NCBI GenBank assembly: GCA_002709075.1
Contig: PAPV01000021.1
Location: forward strand, 1 to 61,846
DNA length: 61,846 nt
Source of the DNA: Rhodospirillaceae bacterium
Lineage (GTDB): Bacteria > Pseudomonadota > Alphaproteobacteria > MPNO01 > UBA2964
Reading direction: 5' to 3'
In this document: positions 29,219-39,363 of the stretch, piece after piece
Position numbering within the stretch: position 1 is the stretch's first letter
Layout of the letters: every line of letters begins with the position of its first letter
The notes under the pieces: model-generated
What the model was told of the DNA's origin: nothing
Database searches by the model: none
What the model saw: only the letters and a program-made list of their open reading frames with translations
Program-made: the position numbers and the translations under genes

Positions 29219-29391
29219 TTTAAGTATTTACGTACACTATAAATGTTGACAATTACACCTCATGACAATTAGTTAGATACTAAATATTTAACTTCATGTA
29301 AAAAGTAGGCATTATAGTTTCAGTACTCTGAACAAAATATACTTTCTAATGCGACGTTCCAAAATTCAAATAACAAACAGAGGCAAATAAA

Positions 29392-29862
29392 ATTCGTTCA
29401 ACAATATTTATCTCACTTTTTTTTTCTGTAGTGATACTTACCGCTTGCGAAAAAAATATCTCAACACACGGTATTTTACCAAAACCTAATAAAATTGCAT
29501 CTATAAAGGTTGGGCTTCATCACAAAAATGATGTAAGGACTATTCTAGGTACCCCCTCAACTAGTTCAAACTTTGATAATAAAATATGGTATTATATTGG
29601 CTCTCGAATTGAAGACGCATCAGTGTTTACACCTAAAATTCTTGATAGGAAGGTTTTAGCTGTCGAATTCGATAAAGATGGAACTGTAAAAAAAATACAA
29701 CATTTTGATGCGATCAAGAAAAATACGATTGTACCGGTGAACCGGAAGACCCCAACAAAAGGAAAAGAGCTAACGATAATTCAGCAGTTGATTGGTAATG
29801 TCGGAAGATTCTCAACAACTGAAGATGACTCTCTTGGCGTGCCAAAGCCTGGAGGCCTCTAG
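29392..29862 (+). CDS. bamE: BamE/SmpA/OmlA-family outer-membrane lipoprotein, apparent ATT start
   Basis: A small lipoprotein of the outer-membrane beta-barrel assembly (Bam) complex. After the lipobox LTAC, the mature part has the BamE signature IKVGLHHKNDVRTILGTPS, then KIWYYIGSR and VLAVEFDKDGTVKKIQHF. A GTG at 29431 would start in the middle of the signal peptide, five residues before the Cys. The frame stays open upstream to 29374 and encodes IRSTIFISLFFSVVILTAC, a complete lipoprotein signal. The only start with a ribosome binding site (AGAGG, about eight bases upstream) is an ATT at 29392. No ATG, GTG or TTG exists between the upstream stop and 29431. Confidence 0.85.
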   Translation: MRSTIFISLFFSVVILTACEKNISTHGILPKPNKIASIKVGLHHKNDVRTILGTPSTSSNFDNKIWYYIGSRIEDASVFTPKILDRKVLAVEFDKDGTVKKIQHFDAIKKNTIVPVNRKTPTKGKELTIIQQLIGNVGRFSTTEDDSLGVPKPGGL

Positions 29863-29918
29863 AATCTGCTAAACTTAAGTCTTAGGGTAAAAACTAAAAG
29901 TTATCACGTTTCAAATCG

Positions 29919-32009
29919 TTAAGCTACAATAGCAAGCAATAAGATTGCAACAATATTGATAATTTTTATCATGGGGTTGATTGCCGGACCCGCCGTGTCC
30001 TTATAAGGATCTCCAACTGTATCACCAGTTACAGCGGCCATGTGAGCCTCTGAACCCTTTCCACCATGGTTTCCATCTTCAATGTATTTCTTAGCATTAT
30101 CCCAAGCACCCCCTCCAGATGTCATCGAAATAGCTACAAATAGACCTGTCACAATTGTCCCCAATAATAAAGCACCAAGAGCAGTCAGTGCTTGTGCCTG
30201 GTCTGCAACAAAATAAATGACGAAATAAAAAATGATTGGTGCGAGAACTGGTAACATTGATGGTATAATCATTTCCTTGATTGCTGCTTTCGTCAGTAAA
30301 TCGACAGCACGACCGTACTCAGGCTTAGCCGTCCCCTCCATAATTCCAGGTATTTCTTTAAATTGTCTTCGGACTTCAACAACCACAGCTCCTGCTGCCC
30401 TCCCAACCGCTTGCATGCCTAAAGCACCAAATAAATAGGGGAGCATACCACCGATAAACAAACCAATAACAACGTAGGGATTTTGAAGCTCAAATTTTAC
30501 TTCGGATGCCAAATCAGGAAAATAATGCTTCATATCAGTAGTGTAGGCTGCAAATAATACGAGCGCTGCTAGGCCAGCTGAACCAATGGCATAACCCTTT
30601 GTTACTGCCTTTGTTGTATTTCCAACAGCATCCAAAGAGTCGGTATAACTCCGGACTTCTTCTGGCAATTCAGCCATTTCTGCTATACCACCAGCGTTGT
30701 CGGTTACCGGACCGTAGGCATCAAGCGCAACAATTACACCACCCAGAGCCAGCATAGTAGTTGCAGCTAACCCAATCCCGTACATACCAGCATAGAAATC
30801 GGCAGCAATTATACCCGCACAGATAACCAAAACTGGCACTGCAGTTGCTTCCATTGAGACAGCAAGCCCCTGTATAACATTAGTCCCATGACCAGTTTCA
30901 GATGCTTTAGCAACAATTTGAACGGGCCGGTGATCTGTTCCAGTATAGTATTCAGTAATCCAAACCAGCAGTCCGGTAACAATCAATCCAACAAGTGCAC
31001 AATATAACAAATTTATTGTCTCAAAATCCCTAATTTTTACATCAAAACCGCCAAAAAGCCACCAAATTGCTGCAGCTATTAAAATTGCAGATGCAACCAT
31101 GCTAACTATCAACCCCTTATAGAGAGCACCCATGATATTGTTGCTCGCGCCCAAGCGAACAAAAAAGAATCCGAAAATAGAACCAACAATACTTACTCCA
31201 CCAATTATAAGCGGAAGAAGAAGTAATTTTTCTTGAAATGCACCAGTAAAAAATATGGCAGCTAGCAGCATAGTGGCCACCATCGTCACGGCGTAGGTTT
31301 CAAAAAGATCTGCCGCCATTCCAGCACAATCACCTACATTATCACCCACATTATCAGCAATAACCGCTGCATTACGCGGGTCATCTTCTGGGATACCGGC
31401 CTCAATTTTTCCAACAAGATCGGCACCCACATCAGCGCCTTTAGTAAATATTCCACCCCCTAATCGTGCAAAAATAGAAATAAGGGATGCGCCAAAGCCC
31501 AACGCAACAAGAGCCTCTAAAATCTTTCTGAGACCCGACTCCTCTGCTGGATTAAAAATATTCTGAAGAAAAAAGTAATATCCAGCGACCCCAAGAAGTC
31601 CCAGACCAACTACTAAAATTCCGGTTACTGCACCTGATTGAAAAGCTACAGCGAGTGCAGGTTTCAAACCACCAGTTCGTGCGGCGCTAGTTGTTCGAAC
31701 ATTAGCGCGAACTGAAACATGCATTCCTATATAACCAGTAACACCGGATAAAATTGCTCCAACGAAATAACCCACCGCAACATATAAATTTAATGTAAAC
31801 CCCAATATAATCCCTATGACTACACCTACTGCGGCGATTGTACTGTACTGACGGTTTAAATATGCGCTAGCACCTTCTTGAATTGCGGTTGCTATCTCCT
31901 GCATTTTTTCTGTACCAGCATCTGTTGCTAATACAGCTCTAATTGCATAAGCCCCATAAGCCAGAGCAAAAAGACCACATGCTAACACTGCCCATTCTAT
32001 CCCCGCCAT
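29919..32009 (-). CDS. hppA: K+-independent proton-translocating pyrophosphatase
   Basis: A 696-residue membrane pyrophosphatase with about 16 membrane helices, which couples pyrophosphate hydrolysis to proton export. Catalytic motifs are [20 protein letters not shown] (about residues 190-209), [21 protein letters not shown] (about 218-238) and the C-terminal [18 protein letters not shown]. The segment [13 protein letters not shown] has Lys where the K+-dependent class has Ala, marking the K+-independent subfamily. It follows thiL on the same strand after 170 bases that hold a tandem repeat, so its own promoter is likely. Confidence 0.96.
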   Translation of the reverse strand: MAGIEWAVLACGLFALAYGAYAIRAVLATDAGTEKMQEIATAIQEGASAYLNRQYSTIAAVGVVIGIILGFTLNLYVAVGYFVGAILSGVTGYIGMHVSVRANVRTTSAARTGGLKPALAVAFQSGAVTGILVVGLGLLGVAGYYFFLQNIFNPAEESGLRKILEALVALGFGASLISIFARLGGGIFTKGADVGADLVGKIEAGIPEDDPRNAAVIADNVGDNVGDCAGMAADLFETYAVTMVATMLLAAIFFTGAFQEKLLLLPLIIGGVSIVGSIFGFFFVRLGASNNIMGALYKGLIVSMVASAILIAAAIWWLFGGFDVKIRDFETINLLYCALVGLIVTGLLVWITEYYTGTDHRPVQIVAKASETGHGTNVIQGLAVSMEATAVPVLVICAGIIAADFYAGMYGIGLAATTMLALGGVIVALDAYGPVTDNAGGIAEMAELPEEVRSYTDSLDAVGNTTKAVTKGYAIGSAGLAALVLFAAYTTDMKHYFPDLASEVKFELQNPYVVIGLFIGGMLPYLFGALGMQAVGRAAGAVVVEVRRQFKEIPGIMEGTAKPEYGRAVDLLTKAAIKEMIIPSMLPVLAPIIFYFVIYFVADQAQALTALGALLLGTIVTGLFVAISMTSGGGAWDNAKKYIEDGNHGGKGSEAHMAAVTGDTVGDPYKDTAGPAINPMIKIINIVAILLLAIVA

Positions 32010-32047
32010 TTTTTTTTCGTCCCTATTCTATTATAAAAAATATCTCA

Positions 32048-32073
32048 AAATGTGACCTATAAATGTGACCTAT
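32048..32073. repeat. Perfect 13-base tandem repeat upstream of hppA
   Basis: AAATGTGACCTAT occurs twice head to tail (32048-32060 and 32061-32073), 39-64 bases upstream of the hppA start. Each copy holds a TGTGAC core. The position and spacing suit a binding site for a transcription factor acting on hppA, but this is inference. Confidence 0.5.
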
Positions 32074-32179
32074 GTAATTTTTTTTCGCATAAGTGGCGGG
32101 AACATGACAGATTAGATTACTCAAGGCAACACCCATCGATTCATTGCATATACCAAATTTCTATACACGCAGAAATAAG

Positions 32180-33166
32180 TCAAAAATGTTCCCAACCCAT
32201 TGTCTCAAAGAGCATTCGTTTGCCATCACCATCCACGATTTTTACTTCACATTGTCCTGGGATGACCCTTCCAATTTTTGAGACCTCTATTCCTATTGTT
32301 TTACAATCTTCAGTAATATTTTGACCATTTTCTTCGGAGGCGCAGAACAAAATCTCATAATCATCGCCACCAGAAGGAATAATATTTTTCAATTTGGGCT
32401 GATTTTCTAACATCAAGTGCATTTCTGGTGAGAGAGGCAAGGAATTAAAATCTATCTCCATTGCTACTTCGGATGCAGAACAAATATGCCCAGCGTCGGC
32501 TAGAAGTCCATCCGAGATATCAATAGCCGCGTTTGCTCTGCCGCGAAGTAGCTTAGCGACATCAAGTAGAAGAGGCGGCTCTCTGTATCGAGAAACAGCA
32601 AAAGATGCATTTTCCATTGCAACTTTCATCCCCAATTTTTTTATAAGATATAAACCAACAGACGCCGCTCCGATGGTGCCTGTAACGTAGACAAAATCAC
32701 CTAAACGCGCGCTGGATCGTCTCACAATCAGTTTAGAGGGAACTTCGCCAAATGCAGTAATTGACAAACTAATTGGCCCAGGAGTACTTGTAGTATCTCC
32801 TCCATACAGTAATATTTTTTGTAGATCCTGTTCACTTTTTAATCCATCTGCAAAATCCGTTATCCACTGATTTCCAACTCCTTCCGGAAGGCTTATAGAT
32901 AAAAAATATCCAACGGGCTTAGCACCAGATGATATTAAATCAGACAAATTTACTCTGAGGAGCTTTTTAGCTAAATGGGCAGGAGGGTCATCCAAAAAAA
33001 AATGAATGCCGCCAACCATTGTATCAACACTGACAACGGGTACGCTGTTAGGACTAATATCCAAAATAGAAACATCATCTTTAAGGTTCTCAGCGCCACG
33101 AGCACCAGAGCTTAATGGAACAAAATGTCGTCTAATAATTTCAAATTCAGAAAATTTATCTATCAC
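32180..33166 (-). CDS. thiL: Thiamine-monophosphate kinase
   Basis: A 328-residue kinase that makes thiamine diphosphate. Motifs are LSSGARGAENLKDDVSIL at the N terminus, VVSVDTMVGGIHFF (about residue 44), the magnesium-binding DISDGLLADAGHICSAS (about 216-232) and IPSGGDDYEILF. It overlaps nusB by 11 bases. No other thiamine gene is nearby; the ribH-nusB-thiL order is common in proteobacteria. Confidence 0.96.
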   Translation of the reverse strand: MIDKFSEFEIIRRHFVPLSSGARGAENLKDDVSILDISPNSVPVVSVDTMVGGIHFFLDDPPAHLAKKLLRVNLSDLISSGAKPVGYFLSISLPEGVGNQWITDFADGLKSEQDLQKILLYGGDTTSTPGPISLSITAFGEVPSKLIVRRSSARLGDFVYVTGTIGAASVGLYLIKKLGMKVAMENASFAVSRYREPPLLLDVAKLLRGRANAAIDISDGLLADAGHICSASEVAMEIDFNSLPLSPEMHLMLENQPKLKNIIPSGGDDYEILFCASEENGQNITEDCKTIGIEVSKIGRVIPGQCEVKIVDGDGKRMLFETMGWEHF

Positions 33167-33680
33167 TGATCGCCCGTGAAGTTTCTAACTCTCCTGGCCT
33201 GAGATTTCTTGTAACCTTATCAAGTATTCCATTTACAAATCCTGGCTGATCGCCTGAATAAAAAGCACTAGCAATCCAAACATACTCTTGAATAATGGAT
33301 CTCGCTGGAACTTGTATCCTCCGGCTCAATTCGTAGAACCCTGCTCTAAGGATACACCGTAACAGAATTTCCAAACTTTCGATTGGTTTCTTTGAAATCA
33401 AAAACGAACTCAATTTAGCATCAATTTGATCGCTTTCCAAATTCACTTCGTTAACTATTTCTGAAAATAAAATGTTATTTGCTTTTGCACCACCTGCGAT
33501 TTCCGGATCTCTTCCATCTATCCTATATAACTTAAATTCTTTAATTACTTTAGAAGCCAAGTCATTTGTTACTTCAATTTGATACAGCGCTTGAACAGCT
33601 GCTAAACGTGCAGCATTTTGTTGGCGAACACTACGCCGCCGAGGCCTTGATTTCACACGCCGAGTAGGCGAATTAATCAC
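33156..33680 (-). CDS. nusB: Transcription antitermination protein NusB
   Basis: A 174-residue NusB. The all-helical core starts NAARLAAVQALYQIE (about residues 22-36) and includes LRCILRAGFYEL and AKNNILFSEIV-type helices. The C-terminal IASAFYSGDQPGFVNGILDKVTR is the family signature. It binds boxA RNA with NusE during rRNA transcription. An Arg-rich N-terminal extension of about 20 residues precedes the fold, as in other alphaproteobacteria. It overlaps ribH by four bases and thiL by 11. Confidence 0.95.
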   Translation of the reverse strand: MINSPTRRVKSRPRRRSVRQQNAARLAAVQALYQIEVTNDLASKVIKEFKLYRIDGRDPEIAGGAKANNILFSEIVNEVNLESDQIDAKLSSFLISKKPIESLEILLRCILRAGFYELSRRIQVPARSIIQEYVWIASAFYSGDQPGFVNGILDKVTRNLRPGELETSRAISDR

Positions 33681-34141
33681 TTACCTCCCAATCCAAAAAT
33701 TGTTTTTAAATTCAACATTTGTAGGCAGGCTCTCGCTGCGTGACCACCGCGATCTTTACCTGAACGGATTGCGCGCTTCATTGCCTGTTCACGATTTTCT
33801 ACAGTTAAAATACCGTATCCAATTGCGGCCGAATTACGAATCGCAAGTTCTTGTAAGCCACGAGCGCTCTCTCCACATACGTAATCGTAATGTGTTGTTT
33901 CCCCACGAACCACACACCCTAGCCCAATAAAACCGTCGAAAGCCTGAGGAATTGTACCACGGACGCCGGCCTCTATTGCAAAGGCTATCGCTCCAGGAAT
34001 TTCGAAAGCTCCAGGAACTTCATGCCTTTCATATGCAGCACCAACAGAGTCTAATTCAATTAAAACTGAGTCAATCAATGCTTGAGCTATTTCCTCATAA
34101 TAACGGGACTCAACGATCAATATTCGTGGATTTTTAGCCAT
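33677..34141 (-). CDS. ribH: 6,7-dimethyl-8-ribityllumazine synthase
   Basis: A 154-residue lumazine synthase catalysing the penultimate riboflavin step. It shows ILIVESRYYEEIAQALIDSV, HEVPGAFEIPGAIAFA (about residues 40-55), GFIGLGCVVRGETTHYDYVC (about 71-90) with the catalytic His, and GILTVENREQAMKRA. It lies 37 bases after ribBX and overlaps nusB by four bases, in line with one rib-nus-thi operon. Confidence 0.97.
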   Translation of the reverse strand: MAKNPRILIVESRYYEEIAQALIDSVLIELDSVGAAYERHEVPGAFEIPGAIAFAIEAGVRGTIPQAFDGFIGLGCVVRGETTHYDYVCGESARGLQELAIRNSAAIGYGILTVENREQAMKRAIRSGKDRGGHAARACLQMLNLKTIFGLGGK

Positions 34142-34178
34142 AACAAGTCCTTTGATATGTTAAACACTATCTAACTAT

Positions 34179-35372
34179 TTAGGCTTTTAAATTATTATTA
34201 ATAGGTATTGCAACTCTTTCAACAATCTTCAACCCATAACCATCTATCCCTTTAATGGTTGTTTCTTTCGTATTTGTAAGCAATCTAAGATTTGAAATAC
34301 CAAGATTCCTCAATATTTGTGCACCAACACCATAATCGCGTAGCACCGTCCGACCTGATTCTGTAATTTTTCCATCATTAGCTCCAGCAATTTTCTGTCG
34401 CATAGCTATCTGATTAGAAAAACTACTATTCCAAGAATCCCTAATGAGAACAACAGCTCCCTTCCCCTCCTCTGCTACCATCTTTAATGATATTTCCAGC
34501 TCGTCCCCGCGTCCATTTTTTGTGTCATGCAAAACATCATCCATGACATTAAATGCATGCATTCTCACTAAAACTGGTTCGTCCTCTGTCCAATTACCAA
34601 TCGTGAGAGCGACATGTTCTGTCCCATTAAATGAACTTTCAAAAACTATGAGGTCAAACTTACTACCGCAGCGATGATCAATTGACGTCTCTATCTTTCG
34701 GTCTACAACACCGTCATTTTTTAGTCTGTAAGCAATCAAATCAGCTATCGTACCGAGTTTTAAGCTATGAATACGGCAATATTCAACCAAATCTGGTAAC
34801 CTGGCCATCGTGCCATCATCATTCATTATTTCACAGATTACGCCAGAAGGATTTAAACCCGCAAGACGGGATAAATCTACGGCCGCCTCTGTATGACCTG
34901 CCCTCACAAGAACACCGCCGTCACGCGCTGCAAGCGGAAAGACATGGCCCGGCGTAACTAATTCCTCCGGACCTTTTTCCATATCAATTGCAACCTGGAC
35001 CGTCCTTGCTCTGTCTGCAGCAGAAATCCCCGTGGTTACTCCCTCACGGGCCTCGATAGAGACTGTAAATGCGGTTCCCAAAGGTGCACGATTGTCAGCT
35101 ACCATCATCGATAGATCGAGTTCTTTCACCCTCTGCTCAGTCATAGCAAGACAAATTAACCCTCGGCCATGAGTAGCCATAAAGTTAATAACTTCTGGGC
35201 TTGCTTTTTCCGCAGCTATCACCAAATCACCCTCATTTTCACGGTCTTCATCATCTACTAACACAACCATTTTTCCAGCTTGAATGTCAGCGAGAATCTC
35301 TTCAGGTGAAGCGATAGCATTGGAAAGTTGTTGATCTTCTGTATTCATAGATTTATTTATGTTATTGGCCAC
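34179..35372 (-). CDS. ribB: RibBX: DHBP synthase fused to a degenerate GTP cyclohydrolase II domain
   Basis: A 397-residue fusion. Residues 20-215 are 3,4-dihydroxy-2-butanone-4-phosphate synthase, with [15 protein letters not shown] (about 37-51), [11 protein letters not shown] (about 67) and [15 protein letters not shown] (about 158). The remainder has the RibA fold, but the zinc-binding CxDxxxSxRCDCG region is absent: the corresponding stretch reads [14 protein letters not shown], with no cysteine. That fits the RibBX type known from proteobacteria, in which the second domain is not catalytic. A separate RibA would be needed elsewhere in the genome. Confidence 0.93.
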   Translation of the reverse strand: MANNINKSMNTEDQQLSNAIASPEEILADIQAGKMVVLVDDEDRENEGDLVIAAEKASPEVINFMATHGRGLICLAMTEQRVKELDLSMMVADNRAPLGTAFTVSIEAREGVTTGISAADRARTVQVAIDMEKGPEELVTPGHVFPLAARDGGVLVRAGHTEAAVDLSRLAGLNPSGVICEIMNDDGTMARLPDLVEYCRIHSLKLGTIADLIAYRLKNDGVVDRKIETSIDHRCGSKFDLIVFESSFNGTEHVALTIGNWTEDEPVLVRMHAFNVMDDVLHDTKNGRGDELEISLKMVAEEGKGAVVLIRDSWNSSFSNQIAMRQKIAGANDGKITESGRTVLRDYGVGAQILRNLGISNLRLLTNTKETTIKGIDGYGLKIVERVAIPINNNLKA

Positions 35373-35389
35373 GATAACGAAGTCTCCTT

Positions 35390-35980
35390 TTATCTGACTG
35401 ATTGCGACAACCGCGCCACATACCGAGCCAGCATGTCGATTTCAATATTCACAGGGTCTCCAGCTTGTTTTCTGCAAAATGTGGTTTCTTCCTGAGTGTG
35501 ACTGATAATATTTACTCCAAACTTGTGATTATCCACTGCATTAACAGTGAGTGAAACTCCATCCAAACAAACCGAACCCTTTTCAGCTATGAAAGGGCTT
35601 ATTTCTGCGGGCGCTTCGAAAACAAATCGAACACTATCACCCTCGGCTTCAGTTGACACAATATCAGCTATCCCATCTATATGGCCAGAAACTATATGAC
35701 CCCCCAGTTCATCTCCCAAACACAGTGCACGTTCTAGATTAACATTTGTACCTTCGATCCAAGTACCAATAGTTGTACAATTAAGAGTTTCAGCGGATGC
35801 TTCCACAGCAAACCAATCCAAGCCTTTTTCCACGACGGTGAGGCATGGTCCTGAACATGCGATTGACGCACCAATATCTATTGTTTTCAAATCATAAGTC
35901 GTACTAATTTCTATACGGGTGTCTCCACGTTTTTCTAATAACCGAACAGACCCAATATCAGTAATTATTCCAGTAAACAT
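35390..35980 (-). CDS. ribE: Riboflavin synthase alpha subunit
   Basis: A 196-residue enzyme that dismutates two lumazines to riboflavin. The start MFTGIITDIGSV is diagnostic, and the two homologous barrels share the same motifs: SIACSGPCLTVVE (about residues 40-52) and GSVCLDGVSLTVNAVD (about 136-151). GHIVSGHIDGIADI lies at about 93-106. It sits six bases downstream of ribD and 17 upstream of ribBX. Confidence 0.96.
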   Translation of the reverse strand: MFTGIITDIGSVRLLEKRGDTRIEISTTYDLKTIDIGASIACSGPCLTVVEKGLDWFAVEASAETLNCTTIGTWIEGTNVNLERALCLGDELGGHIVSGHIDGIADIVSTEAEGDSVRFVFEAPAEISPFIAEKGSVCLDGVSLTVNAVDNHKFGVNIISHTQEETTFCRKQAGDPVNIEIDMLARYVARLSQSVR

Positions 35981-35985
35981 AAATT

Positions 35986-37110
35986 TTATCTCCGTCTTTC
36001 GAGACCCTCGATTACATCATTACCTACCTGCCGAAAAGAGGCGCGCGAAAATGCAACCGAATTTGAGAGGTTATCAATTCCAAAACCACGAATTGCCGGA
36101 GTTCCATCTCCACCTATTATGGAGGCAGAGCGAAACCAAAAAATATGGTCAACCCACTTTTGTGAAAGTAGCGAAGTAGCTACTGAAGCACCTCCCTCTA
36201 CTAAAAGTCTGGTGACGCCCTCATCACCAAGTGCTCGTAAAAATTCAACAATCATCAAATTTCCTTCTCCATCCTCGTTTACTGCAATAATACGGACCCC
36301 GGATCTTTGTAATACCAAAACATGTTCTTTCTTTTTCAACAACGCATTTGTTGATGTAAAAAAGATTACTGGAAGTTCCTTTGCCGTTTGTACCAATTTG
36401 TGTGTTGGAGGAATCCTCAATTTTCCATCCAGAACCACCCGAATGGGAGAAGTCCCTTCTAACCCTTTTAAGCGACATGTTAAGGTAGGGTTATCCTTTA
36501 AAGCGGTACCAGATCCAATCAAAATTGCATCATTTTGTGATCTAAGAAAATGCCCAACAGCCCGAGCTTCAGTTCCTGTAATCCATTGGCTTTGTCCGAT
36601 TTTAGTGGAAATACAACCATCCAAAGATGATGCAATTTTTAGAGTAACTAGAGGAAGGCCAGTTTCGACCCTTGATAAAAATCCCGAATTGACTCTCATC
36701 GCCTGTTCTTGACAAACACCAGACAAAACTTCGAGACCTGCATCCTGCATCAATTTAATTCCACCTCCGTTAACTCTGGGATCAGGATCTAGCATAGCAA
36801 CTACAACTTTTTTTATTCCTGCATTGATCAGCGCTGCCGCGCAGGGTCCAGTTTCGCCTGTATGGGCACACGGTTCTAAGGTTACGTAAGCTGTAGACCC
36901 TGCAGCCCTATTTCCAGCTCGGTCTAAAGCCTCAGTTTCAGCATGAGGACGTCCCCCATCTTGGGTCCATCCTCTGGCTATAACTTGATTATTTTGTGTT
37001 AACACACACCCAACCGCTGGATTAGGAGCGACCCTTCCAAGACCACGCTTCGCAAGTTCTAGAGCAATACGCATAAATCGAACATCGGAACATTTATCGC
37101 TCTGGTTCAC
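35986..37110 (-). CDS. ribD: Bifunctional riboflavin deaminase/reductase RibD
   Basis: A 374-residue two-domain enzyme. The N-terminal deaminase has the zinc motifs [10 protein letters not shown] (about residues 53-62) and [18 protein letters not shown] (about 77-94). The C-terminal HTP reductase (from about 150) shows [17 protein letters not shown] and [22 protein letters not shown]. It deaminates and then reduces the pyrimidine intermediate of riboflavin synthesis. It overlaps nrdR by 17 bases, so expression is coupled. Confidence 0.96.
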   Translation of the reverse strand: MNQSDKCSDVRFMRIALELAKRGLGRVAPNPAVGCVLTQNNQVIARGWTQDGGRPHAETEALDRAGNRAAGSTAYVTLEPCAHTGETGPCAAALINAGIKKVVVAMLDPDPRVNGGGIKLMQDAGLEVLSGVCQEQAMRVNSGFLSRVETGLPLVTLKIASSLDGCISTKIGQSQWITGTEARAVGHFLRSQNDAILIGSGTALKDNPTLTCRLKGLEGTSPIRVVLDGKLRIPPTHKLVQTAKELPVIFFTSTNALLKKKEHVLVLQRSGVRIIAVNEDGEGNLMIVEFLRALGDEGVTRLLVEGGASVATSLLSQKWVDHIFWFRSASIIGGDGTPAIRGFGIDNLSNSVAFSRASFRQVGNDVIEGLERRR

Positions 37111-37552
37111 TTAGCGTCCCCAAAAAATCTTCAAAATCACTTGCCTCACGAAAATTTTTATACACAGAGGCATATCTGACATACGCGACCGGATCTAAGG
37201 TATTTAATGAATTCATTACCAATTCACCGATCACCTCTGTTTTCACTTCGCTCTCACCACTACTCTCTAACCTACGGACAATTCCATTTATCACTCGTTC
37301 CACTCGTTCTATATCTACTGGCCTTTTTCGAAGGGCAATACTCATTGAACGCGCAAGCTTATCCCTATCTAAGGTCTCTTTTTTTCCTCCACTTTTGATG
37401 ACGGTTAACTCTCTAAGTTGCACTCGCTCAAATGTAGTAAATCTTGCCCCACAGTTAAGACACGCTCTCCTACGCCGGATAGCTGCAGCTTCTTCAGTAG
37501 GACGTGAGTCTTTCACCTGGGTATCTTCAACACCACAAAACGGACACCGCAT
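37094..37552 (-). CDS. nrdR: Transcriptional repressor NrdR
   Basis: A 152-residue regulator with an N-terminal zinc ribbon ([17 protein letters not shown], then [16 protein letters not shown]) and an ATP-cone domain (about residues 49-139) containing [14 protein letters not shown] and [13 protein letters not shown]. NrdR senses ATP/dATP and represses ribonucleotide reductase operons. The glyA-nrdR-ribD order is common in proteobacteria and does not imply a role in riboflavin synthesis. Confidence 0.97.
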   Translation of the reverse strand: MRCPFCGVEDTQVKDSRPTEEAAAIRRRRACLNCGARFTTFERVQLRELTVIKSGGKKETLDRDKLARSMSIALRKRPVDIERVERVINGIVRRLESSGESEVKTEVIGELVMNSLNTLDPVAYVRYASVYKNFREASDFEDFLGTLSEPER

Positions 37553-37567
37553 AAAGGTTTTGCCTCC

Positions 37568-38875
37568 TTACAAAGTTGGGTATATAGGAAAACGACTTGT
37601 TAGCTCTTGTACTCTTGCCCGTACAGCAAATTCAACATCGGAGTTTTCATCATTATTTTGAGCTAGACCATCAAGAACTTGGCTAATCATTTCACCCACA
37701 CATGCAAATTCTTCCTCCTTAAAACCGCGACTGGTTGCCGCTGGACTGCCAAGCCTTATACCGGAGGTAATTGCGGGTCTTTCTGGATCGAAAGGAATTC
37801 CATTTTTGTTGCAGGTTATTCCTGCACGTTCAAGACTTGTTTCTGCATCTTTTCCTGTTAGCCCTTTTGGTCGCAAATCAACCAAAACCAAGTGTGAGTC
37901 TGTGCCTCCAGAAATAATATCCAAACCTTTATTGTTTAAAGTGGAAGCAAGAGTCTTCGCATTACGTATTACCTGCTTAGCATAAATTTTAAATTCGGGT
38001 TGTAATGCTTCTCTGAAAGCAACTGCCTTTGCCGCAATTACGTGCATAAGCGGACCACCCTGCGTTCCTGGAAAAATTGCCGAGTTTATTTTTTTTGCTA
38101 AAATTTCATCATTTGTAAGGATCATTCCACCTCGAGGACCACGAAGGGTTTTGTGAGTAGTTGTTGTCACTATGTGTGCGTGCGGCACGGGGCTTGGATA
38201 AACCCCAGCGGCAACCAAGCCAGAAAAGTGGGACATATCAACAAGTAGATATGCACCAATTTTGTCGGCAATGGTCCTAAAAGCTTTAAAATCAATGATT
38301 CGAGGATAAGCGGACCCGCCCGCTATAATAATTTTTGGCTTATGTTTTATTGAGAGTTCTTCTACTTCGTCTATATCAATAAGATGATCATTTTGTCGAA
38401 CACCAAATTGAACTCCTTTCAACCATTTACCTGAAAAATTTGGTGCTGCACCGTGAGTTAGGTGCCCACCCGCAGCAAGTGACATACCCAGAATAGTGTC
38501 ATTGGGCCTGCACAATGCTGCGTACACCCCGAGGTTCGCTTGAGCACCCGCATGTGGCTGGACGTTTGCAAAATTACACTTAAAAAGTTTTTTTGCCCTA
38601 TTAATTGCTAGTTCCTCGGCAATATCAACATTTTCACACCCTCCGTAATACCGGCGGCCAGGATAACCCTCAGCATATTTATTTGTAAGTACTGAACCGG
38701 TTGTTTCCAAAACTGCCAGTGATGCAACATTTTCAGAAGCAATTAGTTCAATAGTATCGCGCAGCCGACCCAATTCAAGGCCTAAGGCATTCGCCAATTC
38801 AGGATCGCGGGAAATTACACCGTCGGTAAAGTGTTTTTCTACTTGCACTGCAGGGGTATCAAACGCATTCATCAT
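37568..38875 (-). CDS. glyA: Serine hydroxymethyltransferase
   Basis: A 435-residue PLP enzyme converting serine and tetrahydrofolate to glycine and methylene-THF. The PLP lysine is in [18 protein letters not shown] (about residues 235-252), with [18 protein letters not shown] (about 68-85) and [14 protein letters not shown] (about 210). ATG at 38875 is preceded by AGGAG at six bases. A five-codon mini-frame overlaps this start (listed separately). Confidence 0.97.
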   Translation of the reverse strand: MMNAFDTPAVQVEKHFTDGVISRDPELANALGLELGRLRDTIELIASENVASLAVLETTGSVLTNKYAEGYPGRRYYGGCENVDIAEELAINRAKKLFKCNFANVQPHAGAQANLGVYAALCRPNDTILGMSLAAGGHLTHGAAPNFSGKWLKGVQFGVRQNDHLIDIDEVEELSIKHKPKIIIAGGSAYPRIIDFKAFRTIADKIGAYLLVDMSHFSGLVAAGVYPSPVPHAHIVTTTTHKTLRGPRGGMILTNDEILAKKINSAIFPGTQGGPLMHVIAAKAVAFREALQPEFKIYAKQVIRNAKTLASTLNNKGLDIISGGTDSHLVLVDLRPKGLTGKDAETSLERAGITCNKNGIPFDPERPAITSGIRLGSPAATSRGFKEEEFACVGEMISQVLDGLAQNNDENSDVEFAVRARVQELTSRFPIYPTL

Positions 38876-38889
38876 ATAATCTCCTTCAT
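38872..38889 (-). promoter_or_regulatory. Five-codon mini-ORF coupled to glyA
   Basis: On the minus strand, ATG-AAG-GAG-ATT-ATA-TGA reads from 38889 to 38872. It has its own ribosome binding site (GGAGGAG, nine bases upstream), and its TGA overlaps the glyA ATG by four bases. The glyA SD lies inside the mini-ORF. The two SD regions look like an imperfect tandem copy (GGAGACTATAT / GGAGATTATAT). It may couple or attenuate glyA translation. Confidence 0.4.
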
Positions 38890-38928
38890 TTATATAGTCT
38901 CCTCCATTTGCACTTTTAAATAAGTTTG

Positions 38929-39363
38929 TCAGCTAAGTTTTGCAATTCGACGCTGGTGCCGACCACCCTCAAACTCTGTTTCAAGGAAAGTAATCAAACA
39001 ATGCTTCGCTATTTCTTTTTCGACGAGCCGCGAACCAAAAACAATAATATTTGCGTCATTATGAAGCCTGGCGAATTTAGCCATTTTTTCGGAATAACAA
39101 AGTGCTGCTCTTATGTGTGGAAATCGGTTTGCAGAGATAGACATACCGATGCCGGTGCCGCATATCAAAACGCCACGTTCCACTTCAGATTTTAAAACGG
39201 CATCTGTTACAGCCCTGCAAAAATCGGGATAATCAACCGACTCTTCATTAAAAGTCCCGAAATCGAAAATTTTCAGCGATCTGTCTCGAACAACGTTAAT
39301 TAAAAATTGCTTGAGTGCAAATCCAGCGTGGTCACATCCTATTGCAATTTGAGAGGTAAGCAT
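38929..39363 (-). CDS. rpiB: Ribose-5-phosphate isomerase B
   Basis: A 144-residue isomerase interconverting ribose and ribulose 5-phosphate. It begins [16 protein letters not shown], with the catalytic-cysteine segment [25 protein letters not shown] at about residues 64-88 and [13 protein letters not shown] following. The frame is open to 39384, but the ATG at 39363 has AAGGA nine bases upstream and the usual N terminus. It precedes glyA by 53 bases. Confidence 0.95.
   Translation of the reverse strand: MLTSQIAIGCDHAGFALKQFLINVVRDRSLKIFDFGTFNEESVDYPDFCRAVTDAVLKSEVERGVLICGTGIGMSISANRFPHIRAALCYSEKMAKFARLHNDANIIVFGSRLVEKEIAKHCLITFLETEFEGGRHQRRIAKLS

Noticed and set aside
36119-36712. 197-codon frame antisense to ribD
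   Set aside because: It lies wholly inside the well-supported ribD gene on the opposite strand and encodes no recognisable domain.
37553-38928. FMN or glycine riboswitch upstream of the rib or glyA genes
   Set aside because: Rib genes are internal to an operon with gaps too short for an FMN riboswitch, and the 53-base glyA leader is too short for a glycine riboswitch.
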